Positions 13,694 to 22,054 of a DNA stretch of 64,000 bases are shown piece after piece. This stretch comes from Mycolicibacterium aubagnense (GTDB lineage Bacteria; Actinomycetota; Actinomycetes; Mycobacteriales; Mycobacteriaceae): contig NZ_AP022577.1 of assembly GCF_010730955.1 (NCBI RefSeq), positions 1,860,001 through 1,924,000 on the forward strand, given 5' to 3'. Position 1 is the first letter of the stretch. Each line of letters opens with the position of its first letter. The notes beneath the pieces are model-generated. The model saw nothing but the letters and a program-made list of their open reading frames with translations, was not told where the DNA came from and did not search any database. The position numbers were made by a program, and so were the translations under genes.

Positions 13694-15223
13694 TCAGCCG
13701 CTGACGACCTCGGCAGGGCCGAACCAGCGCTGCAGCGCAGCCCGCAGGTGCTCCGCGTCGTCCGCGGCGAAAGTGTCTGCGGCCCAAGCGACATAGCCGT
13801 CGGGCCGGATCAGCATGGCAGCAGGACCGTCGGCCATGGCCGCGACCACCGTGTCCACTCGACGGTCCCACGGTGCGGCGACCTCGGCCGCCCCACCGCC
13901 GGCGAGGTCGAGTATCACGCCCCGACCACCGTGCAGCAGAGCGGTGAGACGACGTCCGTCGTCCAACTCCGTCTCCGGCACCATGTATCCGGTCAACCGG
14001 TGCGGAACGCCACCCATGTCGTAGCGAACGTCCGCGCCCGCCAGTAGTCCGGCCATGTGGGCCGTCGTATCGGGCAGCTCGAATAGTTCACCCAGGAGCG
14101 TGCGCAAGGCGCGTACCTCGGGCCCCGGCGCGGTGAGTGCGATCTGGGCCAGTGAGTGCATCATGACGCGCTCGCCGACCGGATAGCGCTCGGCCTCGTA
14201 GGTATCGAGCAATTCCGCAGGCGCCCAGCCATTGACGACGGCACCCAACTTCCAGCCCAGATTCAACGTGTCCTGCAGGCCGAGGTTCAGCCCCGGACCG
14301 CCCATCGCCGAATGCACATGTGCGGCATCACCGATGAGCAGGACCCGGCCGGAACGGTACGCGTCGGCCTGCCGGGTGTTCTGACCGTCGATGCGGCGCA
14401 TCGCAAACGGACCAGGTCCGGTCGGCAGTTCGAACGGCACGTCGACCCCGAGCACACGACGCAGGCTCTGCCGGAGTTCGTCATACGTCAGCTCCTCCGG
14501 CGCGTCAGCAGGCAGCGACCCGAACTCGAGAGTGCCCAACATCGGCGGATCTCCGTGGGCCTCAAAGAAAATCACCATGCCAGTGTCATAACGGTTGTGC
14601 CCAAACGGAATTCGCCCGAACCCGGGCACCTCGAGCTCGCCGTTGGGAGCGCGGAACCGGTCAGGGATGTGCACGTGCGCCAACCGAGCCACCGTCGGCG
14701 ACGTGTGCCCTGGGAAGCCGATACCCGACTGCTTACGGACAGCGCTACGGCCACCGTCGGCCCCCACCAGCCAATCTGCTTCCAGCGCATAGACGCCGTC
14801 GGGCCCGGCCACGTCAACAGTGACACCGTCAGGCCCGGCCGACAGCGCGGTCAGGGCGTGTCCCCATCGCACCTCGACCCCGAGCGCCTGCGCCCGCTCA
14901 TACAGCAACTGAACCAGACGCGGCTGCTTCATCAGCACCGCCCTCATCGGATTGTCCTCGACGTCAACGAAGTTCAGCGGCAAGCCGGCGAACATCCAGC
15001 CGTAGGCGGGCTGCGGTGGGTTGGGGTCGCCCGTGAACGCCTGATAGAGGCCGCGCATGTCGAGCTGCCGGATCACCTGCCCGACAAGGCCGTTCGCCTT
15101 GGGCTCGTCGCCGGGTCCCGGCAACGCGTCGAGGACGACGGGTTTGATGCCGGCGAGGGCGAGTTCGCAGGCCATCATCAGGCCATTGGGTCCGGCGCCG
15201 GAGATCACGATGTCAGCGGGCAT
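13694..15223 (-). CDS. FAD-dependent aromatic-ring monooxygenase
   Basis: A 509-aa class A flavoprotein monooxygenase (PheA/TetX/UbiH superfamily). The FAD Rossmann motif is VISGAGPNGLMMACELA at residues 5-21, the NADPH/FAD DG motif is LVGADGGRSAVRKQSG and the GD motif is GRVLLIGDAAHVHSAMGGPGLNLG. The C-terminus has the thioredoxin-like extension common in hydroxylases of polyketide-like or antibiotic substrates. The start ATG at 15223 (MPADIV) follows GAAGGAGCGACC. It overlaps the upstream TetR gene by 11 bp, so the pair is one operon and the TetR is its likely regulator. Substrate unknown; rifamycin-type hydroxylases are relatives worth comparing. Confidence 0.92.
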   Translation of the reverse strand: MPADIVISGAGPNGLMMACELALAGIKPVVLDALPGPGDEPKANGLVGQVIRQLDMRGLYQAFTGDPNPPQPAYGWMFAGLPLNFVDVEDNPMRAVLMKQPRLVQLLYERAQALGVEVRWGHALTALSAGPDGVTVDVAGPDGVYALEADWLVGADGGRSAVRKQSGIGFPGHTSPTVARLAHVHIPDRFRAPNGELEVPGFGRIPFGHNRYDTGMVIFFEAHGDPPMLGTLEFGSLPADAPEELTYDELRQSLRRVLGVDVPFELPTGPGPFAMRRIDGQNTRQADAYRSGRVLLIGDAAHVHSAMGGPGLNLGLQDTLNLGWKLGAVVNGWAPAELLDTYEAERYPVGERVMMHSLAQIALTAPGPEVRALRTLLGELFELPDTTAHMAGLLAGADVRYDMGGVPHRLTGYMVPETELDDGRRLTALLHGGRGVILDLAGGGAAEVAAPWDRRVDTVVAAMADGPAAMLIRPDGYVAWAADTFAADDAEHLRAALQRWFGPAEVVSG

Positions 15224-15866
15224 GGTCGCTCCTTCGTTCCGTTCTGTTCGGTTCCGGCAATCCGGCGACGACCGCGTCGAAACCCGCACGCATCAGGCCG
15301 GTGATGGCCACCGGCGGATCGGCGCTCGCGTAGGCCTCCATCGCAGCGTCCCCGACGGCGCGCACCACGGCCGCCACCAGACGCGGGTACATGTCATCAG
15401 GACCGAGGCCGGTTCGCTCGGCAATGGCCGATACCCAGTCTTCGTAGAGATCGTGCGGCACCGCGTTACGAACCTCGGTTCGCATCAGGAGCTTTCGTAC
15501 CTCGACAAGTTCGCGGCGGTCCGCGACAACGTCGGCACCGGTGATGTCCGCCATCTCCGCCTCGAGCGTGCCGGTCACCGCCTCGACGATCGATGTCCAC
15601 AGCGGTTCATCGGCCGGCCGCGACCGAAACACCGCGACGCTGCGCCGCATCCGCTCAGCGATGCGGTAGGCCAGCGCCTCGTACTTGCCGGTGAAATAGT
15701 TGTTGAACGTCCGCAACGACACTCCGGCCAGCGCAGCGATCTCCTCGCGGGTGACGGTGTCCAGTCCACCACGGTCGAAGGCCAACTGCAGCGCCGCGTC
15801 GCTGAGCGCCCGGCGGGTGTCGAGCTTCTTCCGTTCGCGCAGACCCGATTCGGCTGATTCAGGCAT
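15213..15866 (-). CDS. TetR-family regulator of the flavin monooxygenase
   Basis: A 217-aa TetR repressor. The N-terminal HTH reads LDTRRALSDAALQLAFDRGG then TVTREEIAALAGVSLRTFNNYFTGKYEAL. I use ATG 15866 (MPESAE); a start 12 codons upstream would place coding sequence inside a 32-bp nested inverted repeat that looks like its operator. The stop lies within the start region of the monooxygenase gene (11-bp overlap), indicating coupling. Divergent from another TetR gene at 15988. Confidence 0.9.
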   Translation of the reverse strand: MPESAESGLRERKKLDTRRALSDAALQLAFDRGGLDTVTREEIAALAGVSLRTFNNYFTGKYEALAYRIAERMRRSVAVFRSRPADEPLWTSIVEAVTGTLEAEMADITGADVVADRRELVEVRKLLMRTEVRNAVPHDLYEDWVSAIAERTGLGPDDMYPRLVAAVVRAVGDAAMEAYASADPPVAITGLMRAGFDAVVAGLPEPNRTERRSDHAR

Positions 15867-15887
15867 GCCGCCACCGTACAGAGAATT

Positions 15888-15919
15888 TTGCACACCAGGC
15901 AAGTTTGCCCATTATGCAA
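15888..15919. promoter_or_regulatory. Nested inverted repeat, probable TetR operator
   Basis: The 32-bp site has two concentric perfect dyads: TTGCA, 5 bp, GGCAA, 2 bp, TTGCC, 5 bp, TGCAA, centred between 15903 and 15904. It is 22 bp upstream of the TetR start at 15866. Such symmetry fits binding of one or two TetR dimers. Confidence 0.7.
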
Positions 15920-15934
15920 CTTTCAGCCCGACTG

Positions 15935-15950
15935 AATGACTTAAGTCATT
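15935..15950. promoter_or_regulatory. 16-bp perfect palindrome, probable second TetR operator
   Basis: AATGACTTAAGTCATT is a perfect 16-bp palindrome flanked by a wider GACTG/CAGTC pair at 15930-15934 and 15956-15960. It lies 37 bp before the TetR gene at 15988 that heads the NorD/NorQ operon and is unrelated to the neighbouring 15888-15919 site, so each TetR probably has its own site. Confidence 0.7.
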
Positions 15951-15987
15951 GACTCCAGTCAGTAACCGGGGTACTACTTGAGCCACC

Positions 15988-16596
15988 ATGACCCGCACCA
16001 CAGGCAAACCATCCCTGCGCGAAGCCAAACGCCTGGAGACCCGGCAGCGCGTGCTCGATGCCGCGATCACCGAGTTCAAGCGCGCCGGCATGGCAGATGC
16101 CGACGTCGGAGCCATCATCAGCGCCGCCGGTGTCGCACACGGCACGTTCTACTTCCACTTCCCCACAAAGGAACACGTGCTGTTCGAACTCGAGCGCCAG
16201 GCCGAGGAATCGGCCGGCCGCGAGCTCGCCAAGTTCCTGCAGCAGCCCCACACGCTCGAAGCGGCGCTGACCGAAGTGGTCCGAGTCATCGTGGCCGTGG
16301 AGCAACGGCTCGGTCGGCTGCTGTTCAAAGACGTTCTGGCACTGCATTTTTCATCGAACCGCCCGCTGGACGACGAATGGACCGATCACCGGGTCATCGT
16401 GCTGGTGGTCCAGGAGATCGAACGAGCGCGCCAGGCCGGCGAAGCGGATGCGGACGTCGACCCCTTCCACAGCGCGGTGTACTTCCTGCTCAGTCTCTAT
16501 GCCCTGCTCACCACGAGCCGCGGCGCGGACCAGATCCGCACCGCCCTGCTGGACAACTTCGTCAACACCGCGCTGCGAGGTATCGCAGCCCGATAA
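15988..16596 (+). CDS. TetR-family regulator heading the NorD/NorQ-like operon
   Basis: A 202-aa TetR protein. The HTH region is LETRQRVLDAAITEFKRAGM then VGAIISAAGVAHGTFYFHFPTKEHVLFEL. The C-terminal ligand domain is unassigned. It is the first gene of a run of seven closely packed genes on the plus strand (14 bp to the next start), and a 16-bp palindrome lies 37 bp upstream, so it probably autoregulates the whole operon. Confidence 0.92.
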   Translation: MTRTTGKPSLREAKRLETRQRVLDAAITEFKRAGMADADVGAIISAAGVAHGTFYFHFPTKEHVLFELERQAEESAGRELAKFLQQPHTLEAALTEVVRVIVAVEQRLGRLLFKDVLALHFSSNRPLDDEWTDHRVIVLVVQEIERARQAGEADADVDPFHSAVYFLLSLYALLTTSRGADQIRTALLDNFVNTALRGIAAR

Positions 16597-16610
16597 CCGG
16601 AGGAGACACC

Positions 16611-16709
16611 ATGTGGCAAGAGATAGCGCGTCTCGCCATCGCATGGGGCGCCATGGCCGCCCTCATCGCGTTCTGGTACTGGATGTTCTCGAACATCGGC
16701 ACCTTCTGA
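16611..16709 (+). CDS. 32-aa single-span membrane peptide
   Basis: ATG at 16611 behind GGAGGAGACACC opens a 32-residue frame ending TGA at 16709. The peptide is almost one transmembrane helix: MWQEIARLAIAWG then AALIAFWYWMF and a short SNIGTF tail. The excellent ribosome-binding site, position between TetR and the VWA gene (14 and 17 bp gaps) and aromatic-rich helix support a real gene. Small subunits of this type occur in respiratory and other membrane enzyme complexes; the partner here would be the 229-aa polytopic protein. No family recognised. Confidence 0.75.
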   Translation: MWQEIARLAIAWGAMAALIAFWYWMFSNIGTF

Positions 16710-16726
16710 GCCGGCCGGTCCGCACA

Positions 16727-18250
16727 GTGTCCCAGTCGATTACAGCCGCAGAACTCGAGCGAGCGTGCGCGGTGACCGCGGTGGCGCTGTCCGAGCGACG
16801 GCGGGCCGGGGTACGGCTGATCTCAGGCGAGCAGCGCCGCTTCGGGCTGAGTTCAAGCCGGACGGTCGTCCACGTCCCGTACCCGGCGCCCGTATCCGAC
16901 TGGTCGTTGCGGACCTACACCTGTGGAGTCGCCCTGCAGTGCGCGCCGTCGAAAGATCGGATCGCGCCGTACCCGCTGCACCGGTTGTCGGAGCGCGAAC
17001 TCGGTGCGCTCCGCCAGGTCGAGGGCGGTGTCGCGCTCGGCTGGGTGGCGGCGCGCTGGCCCGGCCTGCTCCCCGAGGCCCGTCGGGTGCTGCCCGGTCT
17101 GGAACCGGCCGACCCGGATCTCGATGCCGGCGAAATACTCAGTCGAACAAACACATTGGTGCGATCCGGTGCTCGATTGGCGGATTACCCGGTGCTGGGA
17201 TCCCTGCCGCTGAGCACGGCCGTCACCCGAACCCTCGCGAGCTCGATCCGGCGGACCCTCGGGCGCATGCCGTGGTCCTCGTCCCGCTCGGACACCCAAC
17301 GCCTGATGTCGATCCCGGTCGGCGGCGAAGGCGGGGTACGCAACGCCAACCTGCCGCCGGCCAGCCGCCCGGAAGACGACGACGTGGATATCCGGACGGA
17401 TCAGCGCGTGGGAATCCCCTACCCCGAATGGAATTCGTGGCGCGGACAGTTCCTGCCCGACCACGTCGCGGTCCTGGAACGCCGGCAGACCCGGCACAAC
17501 CGCCGTACTGGCGCAGCACCAGACATCCGCCGGTGGTTCGACGAACCCACCCACCGCACGATGACCAACCGGCTCGAGGACGGCGGCGACCTGGACATCG
17601 ATGCCTACGTCGCCTCCTATGCGGACGGCCGGGCGGGGTCACAGCACGAGCCCAAGGTGTTCCGCGACCTGATGCCCAGCGCGCGCGACACTGTCACCGC
17701 CGTACTGCTGGATGGCAGCTCGTCGTTGGGTGTGCACCAGGGTCGGGTATTCGACCTCGAATTGACGTGCGCGGACGCACTTTCCCGGGCCATGACGGCC
17801 GCCCGCGAGCGGCACGGCATCTTTGTCTTCACCGGCAACACCCGACACCGAGTCGAGGTCCGCTGCCTGAAAGACTTCGGCGACAACCACTTTGCCCTGC
17901 CCAGCAAGTCCGGCCTCGCCACGGGCGGCTACACCCGGCTCGGCGCACCGGTGCGGCACCTGACCACTCGCCTGCTGAATCAGCCCGCGGGGCGTCGCCT
18001 CCTCATCGTGATCGGCGACGGCCTGATCTCCGATGAAGGCTACGAGGGTCGGTACGCCTGGGCCGACGTGGCACACGCAGTCGGTGAGGCCGACGAGGCG
18101 GGCGTCGGCGTCTATTACCTGGGTCTGGGTCCGGTCCGGGTGGATCCGCTGCCCGAGGTTTTCGGCGCCCGGCGGTCCCAACGGATCAGTCGCATCGAAG
18201 AGCTACCCCGCGTGCTGGCGCACGTGCACCGAGAGTTGGTATCCGCATGA
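16727..18250 (+). CDS. NorD-like VWA-domain protein
   Basis: A 507-aa soluble protein whose C-terminal von Willebrand A domain resembles NorD, the partner of the NorQ ATPase in nitric oxide reductase activation. The MIDAS motif DGSSS begins at D329, followed by the SGLATGGYTRLGAPVRHLTTRL segment and LLIVIGDGLISDEGYEGRYAW, the NorD hallmark. The N-terminal 300 residues are less conserved. GTG at 16727 is chosen because it follows the 32-aa peptide stop by 17 bp and reads VSQSITAAELERAC; the frame is open further upstream inside the TetR gene. It overlaps the AAA+ gene by ATGA. Role inferred: maturation or metal loading of a membrane enzyme. Confidence 0.88.
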   Translation: MSQSITAAELERACAVTAVALSERRRAGVRLISGEQRRFGLSSSRTVVHVPYPAPVSDWSLRTYTCGVALQCAPSKDRIAPYPLHRLSERELGALRQVEGGVALGWVAARWPGLLPEARRVLPGLEPADPDLDAGEILSRTNTLVRSGARLADYPVLGSLPLSTAVTRTLASSIRRTLGRMPWSSSRSDTQRLMSIPVGGEGGVRNANLPPASRPEDDDVDIRTDQRVGIPYPEWNSWRGQFLPDHVAVLERRQTRHNRRTGAAPDIRRWFDEPTHRTMTNRLEDGGDLDIDAYVASYADGRAGSQHEPKVFRDLMPSARDTVTAVLLDGSSSLGVHQGRVFDLELTCADALSRAMTAARERHGIFVFTGNTRHRVEVRCLKDFGDNHFALPSKSGLATGGYTRLGAPVRHLTTRLLNQPAGRRLLIVIGDGLISDEGYEGRYAWADVAHAVGEADEAGVGVYYLGLGPVRVDPLPEVFGARRSQRISRIEELPRVLAHVHRELVSA

Positions 18251-19053
18251 GTGACTGGGCCGCAACCGATTGGCCGTACCTGCCGGCCGGCAATGAGGTG
18301 ACCACGTTCACCCACGCGTACCACCGCCGGCTACCGGTCATGCTGACCGGGCCGACAGGATGCGGCAAGACGCGCTTCGTCGAGCACATGGGCAACCTGC
18401 TGGGGCGCCCCGTGGTGACCATCAGCTGTCACGACGATCTGACGAGCTCCGATCTGGTCGGCCGGTTCGTCGTCGCCGGTGGCGACGTCCTCTGGACCGA
18501 CGGTCCGTTGACCCGGGCCGTCAAGGACGGCGCCATCTGCTACCTCGACGAAGTGGTGGAGGCGCGTCACGATTCCCTCGCGATCCTGCACTCACTCACC
18601 GATCACCGTCGCACCTTGTTTTTGGACCGCGCCGGCGAGGTGGTGCCGGCACCTGATTCTTTCCTACTGGTCTGCTCGTATAACCCGGCCTACCGGCATT
18701 CACTCAAGGACCTCAAGCCCTCGTTCCGGCAGCGATTCGTCACCATCGCAATGGACTACCTGACACCCGACCGCGAGGCCCTGGTCCTGGTCGGTGAGAC
18801 CGGCGTCGACACCGCCACGGCGCAGCGACTCGTGCAGTGCGCCAACAGTATTCGCCGGGCAGACGATGTCTTGCACTTCGAGCCGCCGTCGACCCGGGTG
18901 CTGGTCACCGCCGCGCACCTGGTGGCAGCGGGGGCCGACGAGATGTCCGCTGCCGAAGCCGCCGTGCTGGCTCCGCTGAGCAGTGACGGCGCCATCGGCG
19001 ACGGTCTGCGCGAGATCGCGGCGGCATGCCTGCAGCCGGCGGCCATCCGATGA
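18247..19053 (+). CDS. NorQ/CbbQ-type MoxR AAA+ ATPase
   Basis: A 268-aa MoxR-group AAA+ ATPase. Walker A is GPTGCGKT at residues 35-42, Walker B is ICYLDE ending at residue 102, and the segment PSFRQRF carries the arginine finger. The central insert SCHDDLTSSDLVGRF and SYNPAYRH are NorQ/CbbQ marks. In described systems it works with a VWA partner (NorQ-NorD, CbbQ-CbbO) to remodel a target enzyme. The start ATG overlaps the VWA stop. No norB or norC, and no rubisco gene, is present, so the client is probably one of the membrane proteins downstream. Confidence 0.92.
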   Translation: MSDWAATDWPYLPAGNEVTTFTHAYHRRLPVMLTGPTGCGKTRFVEHMGNLLGRPVVTISCHDDLTSSDLVGRFVVAGGDVLWTDGPLTRAVKDGAICYLDEVVEARHDSLAILHSLTDHRRTLFLDRAGEVVPAPDSFLLVCSYNPAYRHSLKDLKPSFRQRFVTIAMDYLTPDREALVLVGETGVDTATAQRLVQCANSIRRADDVLHFEPPSTRVLVTAAHLVAAGADEMSAAEAAVLAPLSSDGAIGDGLREIAAACLQPAAIR

Positions 19054-19090
19054 GCACGAATATCCCTGCGAGAAAAGGAGTTCCACGGTT

Positions 19091-19219
19091 ATGAACGAGC
19101 AAGATCGCAAACGCAAACGGGCACTGATCGTGTTCCAGCTGTTCGCCTACGGCTGGCTGCTGGCGATGTTCCTGATCCAGCTGCACATGTCGATCGTCCG
19201 GGGCTGGTGGTCGCTGTGA
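19091..19219 (+). CDS. 42-aa single-span membrane peptide
   Basis: ATG at 19091, ten bases after AAAAGGAG, encodes 42 residues: a highly basic start (MNEQDRKRKR), one transmembrane helix (ALIVFQLFAYGWLLAMFLIQL) with a following [11 protein letters not shown]. Its stop TGA overlaps the GTG start of the polytopic protein, implying coupled synthesis. By charge the N-terminus should be cytoplasmic. It is the second such peptide in this operon. No family recognised. Confidence 0.75.
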   Translation: MNEQDRKRKRALIVFQLFAYGWLLAMFLIQLHMSIVRGWWSL

Positions 19220-19905
19220 GTGCGACCACGGTGCCGACGGTCAGCTTTGACCAGCACCACGACGAATCCCGGTTGGCGCAACGACAGGCGGACCGCTGGC
19301 TGATCACCGGCACCCTGTTGATGGGGTCGATGTTCATCGGCTTCATCGGGCTGCCGTTCTTCCTGCGGGGCGTCTGGCTGCAGCGGCGGGCGCAGAAGGC
19401 CGGCTTGTCGGTGCGGCCGATCATCGTGACGCTCATCGGCTATCTGGTGATTCTCGATGCCGCGCTCAACAGCATCGGCTGGTCGCTGGATCTACTGGCC
19501 AACCACACCTTGCTGAACCGCACCATCATCACGGCATGGGGCAACATGTTCGACGCCGGGTACTTCTGGCACTACAACGAATTGTGGATCGGCGGCGCGG
19601 GCGCACCGGGCGAAAAGGCCTGGGAGGTGGCGCTGATCCTGACGGTGTTCACCATGCGCATTGCCGCCGGCATCGCGTTCCTGCAGATGAAGCGGTGGGG
19701 CCACCAGTGGCTCATCATCACCTGCTGGTTCGGCATCGTCATCTGGATCGGCTACACGTTCAACATGACGATGTTCGCCGACATCCGTTATGCCGGAGTG
19801 GTTTTCCCGGTCGTCGGCTGGTGGCTGTACGACATCTTCTACATCACGCCATTCCTGGCCATCCCGTATCTGCACACCGTCAATCGCGAAATCTTCAGCG
19901 ACTAA
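19216..19905 (+). CDS. 229-aa polytopic membrane protein, candidate catalytic subunit
   Basis: An integral membrane protein with about five or six helices (roughly residues 30-50, 68-90, 138-157, 165-185, 194-217, with a further hydrophobic stretch near 104-125). Polar residues that could bind a metal cluster in [13 protein letters not shown] (D113, H119, E122), plus H163, D189 and H220. GTG 19216 overlaps the 42-aa peptide stop (GTGA). I do not recognise the family. Comparisons considered are the copper monooxygenase C subunit (PmoC/AmoC), NorE and AveC-like proteins; none matches convincingly by eye. Ten bases separate it from the next gene. Confidence 0.75.
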   Translation: MSATTVPTVSFDQHHDESRLAQRQADRWLITGTLLMGSMFIGFIGLPFFLRGVWLQRRAQKAGLSVRPIIVTLIGYLVILDAALNSIGWSLDLLANHTLLNRTIITAWGNMFDAGYFWHYNELWIGGAGAPGEKAWEVALILTVFTMRIAAGIAFLQMKRWGHQWLIITCWFGIVIWIGYTFNMTMFADIRYAGVVFPVVGWWLYDIFYITPFLAIPYLHTVNREIFSD

Positions 19906-19915
19906 AGGACATCGA

Positions 19916-20335
19916 ATGAGCATCACCGACACCGAGTCACCCGAGGCGGACGACAACCTGCCGGTGGGCACCACACCGGTTTACGCCAACATGCACAAGT
20001 GGCTCAAGCGCGGCCTTTTCGTGTGTCTGTTCGGCCTCGTCATCGAAGGGTCGTTCACCATGCCGGCACTGGCCGTCTGGTACGGCTGGCCGACACTGTC
20101 GTTCAGAGAGATCTGCAGCGAGCTGATGAAAGTGCGCTACTCCGACGACACGCTGGAATGCAAATTTCCCTACGACTTTTCGGGTGCACCGTTCGGCGGA
20201 CCGCCGGAAGCCGCCGGCCAGCACACCGCCAAGGACACCTGGGGCGTGCAGCCGGTGCCGCACTACCACCGCCTGGGCTTCCGGGAATTGGTGGCGATCC
20301 ACGACGAGCGGTTGGCCCGCGCCGGCGGCCACTGA
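19916..20335 (+). CDS. 139-aa single-span membrane protein of the NorD/NorQ-like operon
   Basis: The N-terminal 30 residues are polar ([14 protein letters not shown]), followed by one transmembrane helix (about 31-55, [20 protein letters not shown]) and an 85-residue domain with two Cys ([17 protein letters not shown]) and a His/Gly/Pro-rich portion ([34 protein letters not shown]). The His and Cys content could serve metal or redox functions. ATG 19916 follows AAAGGAC. Last gene of the operon. No family recognised. Confidence 0.75.
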   Translation: MSITDTESPEADDNLPVGTTPVYANMHKWLKRGLFVCLFGLVIEGSFTMPALAVWYGWPTLSFREICSELMKVRYSDDTLECKFPYDFSGAPFGGPPEAAGQHTAKDTWGVQPVPHYHRLGFRELVAIHDERLARAGGH

Positions 20336-20484
20336 CGATACGGGCGCGCGACGCATCGCTCATCGGGCCTATTGCAGCTAGCAGGTACGCCGTTTTCAGG
20401 CCAGCACCGGCGACATCCCGGTTGGTGACGACGACGATGAGAATCGGAAGCGAACCGCATCACAGCGAAAAACAGGGAGCCAGA

Positions 20485-20703
20485 ATGACAATCACATTGC
20501 GCCGCACCGCGGCACTGATCTGTGCCGGAGCCGTTGCGTTCGGAATAGCCGGAGCACCAGCGGCCGTGGCCGGCGTCTCGGCGGACGGCACCCAAGCTAC
20601 CCATGTGCTGGCGGCCGGCCAGATCAGTTCGGACGGCGACCACACAGACGCACCAGGTCCGCCGACATACTCACCCTTCGCGCGGCACGGCGACGTTGGC
20701 TGA
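20485..20703 (+). CDS. Small exported protein, 72 aa
   Basis: ATG at 20485 behind AGGGAGCCAGA encodes a signal peptide (MTITLRRTAAL, hydrophobic core ICAGAVAFGIAGAPAAVA, predicted cut near AVAG-VS) and about 42 mature residues rich in Asp, Thr, Gly and His with no Cys. It is 149 bp after the NorD/NorQ operon, same strand, possibly with its own promoter. Function unknown. Confidence 0.65.
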   Translation: MTITLRRTAALICAGAVAFGIAGAPAAVAGVSADGTQATHVLAAGQISSDGDHTDAPGPPTYSPFARHGDVG

Positions 20704-20783
20704 AACCCGCTGTCGGGCCGGGTGATCTCGGCGTGACTTTGTATCGCGGCGCGTGACGAGGCGCGCCGAAATCGCCAGGGAGA

Positions 20784-21077
20784 CTAGGCGGTACCCAGCG
20801 GATTGATGGTCCACGCGACATACAACATGACGGCACTGACGGACGCCGTCGTCGCGACATCGATGATGCGGCTGCGCACCACGAGCAGGCCGGCACGGTC
20901 ATCGGTCAACAACAGCCGCATGGCGGCGGCGATGCCGACACCGATCGCCATCACCAGCGCGCCGCGGCGCCAGTAGCCGCCGATCACCAGCGCGAAAGCG
21001 ACCACGAAGAACACGCCCACCGACAGGATCGGCCATTGACCGGCGAATACCTTGCGGGCGAATTCCTTTGCGGTCAA
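20784..21077 (-). CDS. DUF3017 membrane protein
   Basis: A 97-aa protein with three predicted helices ([54 protein letters not shown]), matching the actinobacterial DUF3017 family. A TTG start at 21077 overlaps the folD stop (TTGA), reading [16 protein letters not shown], so I prefer it over the upstream in-frame start inside folD. It is co-transcribed with folD, as in the M. tuberculosis Rv3356c-Rv3355c pair (from memory). Function unknown. Confidence 0.8.
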   Translation of the reverse strand: MTAKEFARKVFAGQWPILSVGVFFVVAFALVIGGYWRRGALVMAIGVGIAAAMRLLLTDDRAGLLVVRSRIIDVATTASVSAVMLYVAWTINPLGTA

Positions 21078-21925
21078 GACAGTTTCGCCTCTTCCGCCTC
21101 GACCACGTTGGCCAGCAGGAAAGCGCGGGTCAGAGGTCCGACGCCACCAGGGTTGGGCGACACGTGGCCGGCCACCTCCCACACATCGGGGTGAACGTCG
21201 CCGGCGAGCTTGCCGTCGACGCGACTGACACCCACGTCGACGACGGCCGCGCCCGGCTTGACCATGTCGGCAGTCAGCATGTGCGGAACGCCGACCGCGG
21301 CGATGATGATGTCGGCCTGCCGGGTCAGCGTCGGGAGATCACGAGTTCCGGTGTGACACAACGTCACTGTCGCGTTCTCCGAACGCCGCGTGAGGAGCAG
21401 ACCCATCGGCCGGCCGACGGTGACACCGCGCCCGATCACCACGACGTGCGCGCCGGCGATCGGCACCTCGAACCGACGCAGCAGATGCACGATGCCGCGC
21501 GGCGTGCACGGCAGCGGCGCGGGCTCGTTCAGCACCAACCGGCCCAAGTTGGTCGGGTGCAGACCGTCGGCATCCTTGTCGGGGTCGATACGCTCCAGCG
21601 CGGCGTTCTCGTCGAGGTGCTTGGGCAGGGGCAGCTGCACGATGTAGCCGGTGCACTCCGGGTTCGCGTTCAGCTCGTCGATGACGGCGTTCAGCTCGGC
21701 CTGACTGATATCGGCGGGCAGGTCCCGGCGGATCGAGTTGATACCGACCTTCGCGCAGTCGGCATGCTTGCCGCGCACGTAGGCGTGCGAGCCCGGGTCG
21801 TCGCCGACCAGCACGGTGCCCAGACCCGGTGTCCGGCCGGCAGCGGCCAGCGCCGCCACCCGCTTCGTCAGGTCGGTGAAGATCTCGTCGCGTGTGGCCT
21901 TGCCGTCCAGCGTGATTGCACCCAC
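21074..21925 (-). CDS. folD: Methylenetetrahydrofolate dehydrogenase/cyclohydrolase
   Basis: A 283-aa bifunctional folate enzyme interconverting methylene-, methenyl- and formyl-tetrahydrofolate with NADP. The catalytic Lys is in [13 protein letters not shown]; other marks are [27 protein letters not shown], the NADP loop [13 protein letters not shown] and [16 protein letters not shown]. The GTG at 21925 ([16 protein letters not shown]) matches the N-terminus of mycobacterial FolD; an ATG three codons upstream is an alternative, and neither has a clear ribosome-binding site. Confidence 0.95.
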   Translation of the reverse strand: MGAITLDGKATRDEIFTDLTKRVAALAAAGRTPGLGTVLVGDDPGSHAYVRGKHADCAKVGINSIRRDLPADISQAELNAVIDELNANPECTGYIVQLPLPKHLDENAALERIDPDKDADGLHPTNLGRLVLNEPAPLPCTPRGIVHLLRRFEVPIAGAHVVVIGRGVTVGRPMGLLLTRRSENATVTLCHTGTRDLPTLTRQADIIIAAVGVPHMLTADMVKPGAAVVDVGVSRVDGKLAGDVHPDVWEVAGHVSPNPGGVGPLTRAFLLANVVEAEEAKLS

Positions 21926-22054
21926 GGCGACCATTGTGTCAGGCCCACAGGAACTGCCGTTGACACCACCCAGCATGGCGTGGGTCAGCTGCGTCGGTGA
22001 ACACACCGCCCAATGTGTTCACCGATGCCTTCCCCCGCCGAACCGGCCGGGCCG

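Noticed and set aside
16727..19053. Nitric oxide reductase cluster
   Set aside because: NorD- and NorQ-like proteins are present but no norB or norC gene exists within the window near them.
19216..20335. Copper hydrocarbon or ammonia monooxygenase (HmoCAB/AmoCAB) as identity of the polytopic protein and its neighbour
   Set aside because: No A-subunit and no large cupredoxin-containing B-subunit is present, and the D-x3-H-x12-H pattern of PmoC is not found; kept only as a comparison.
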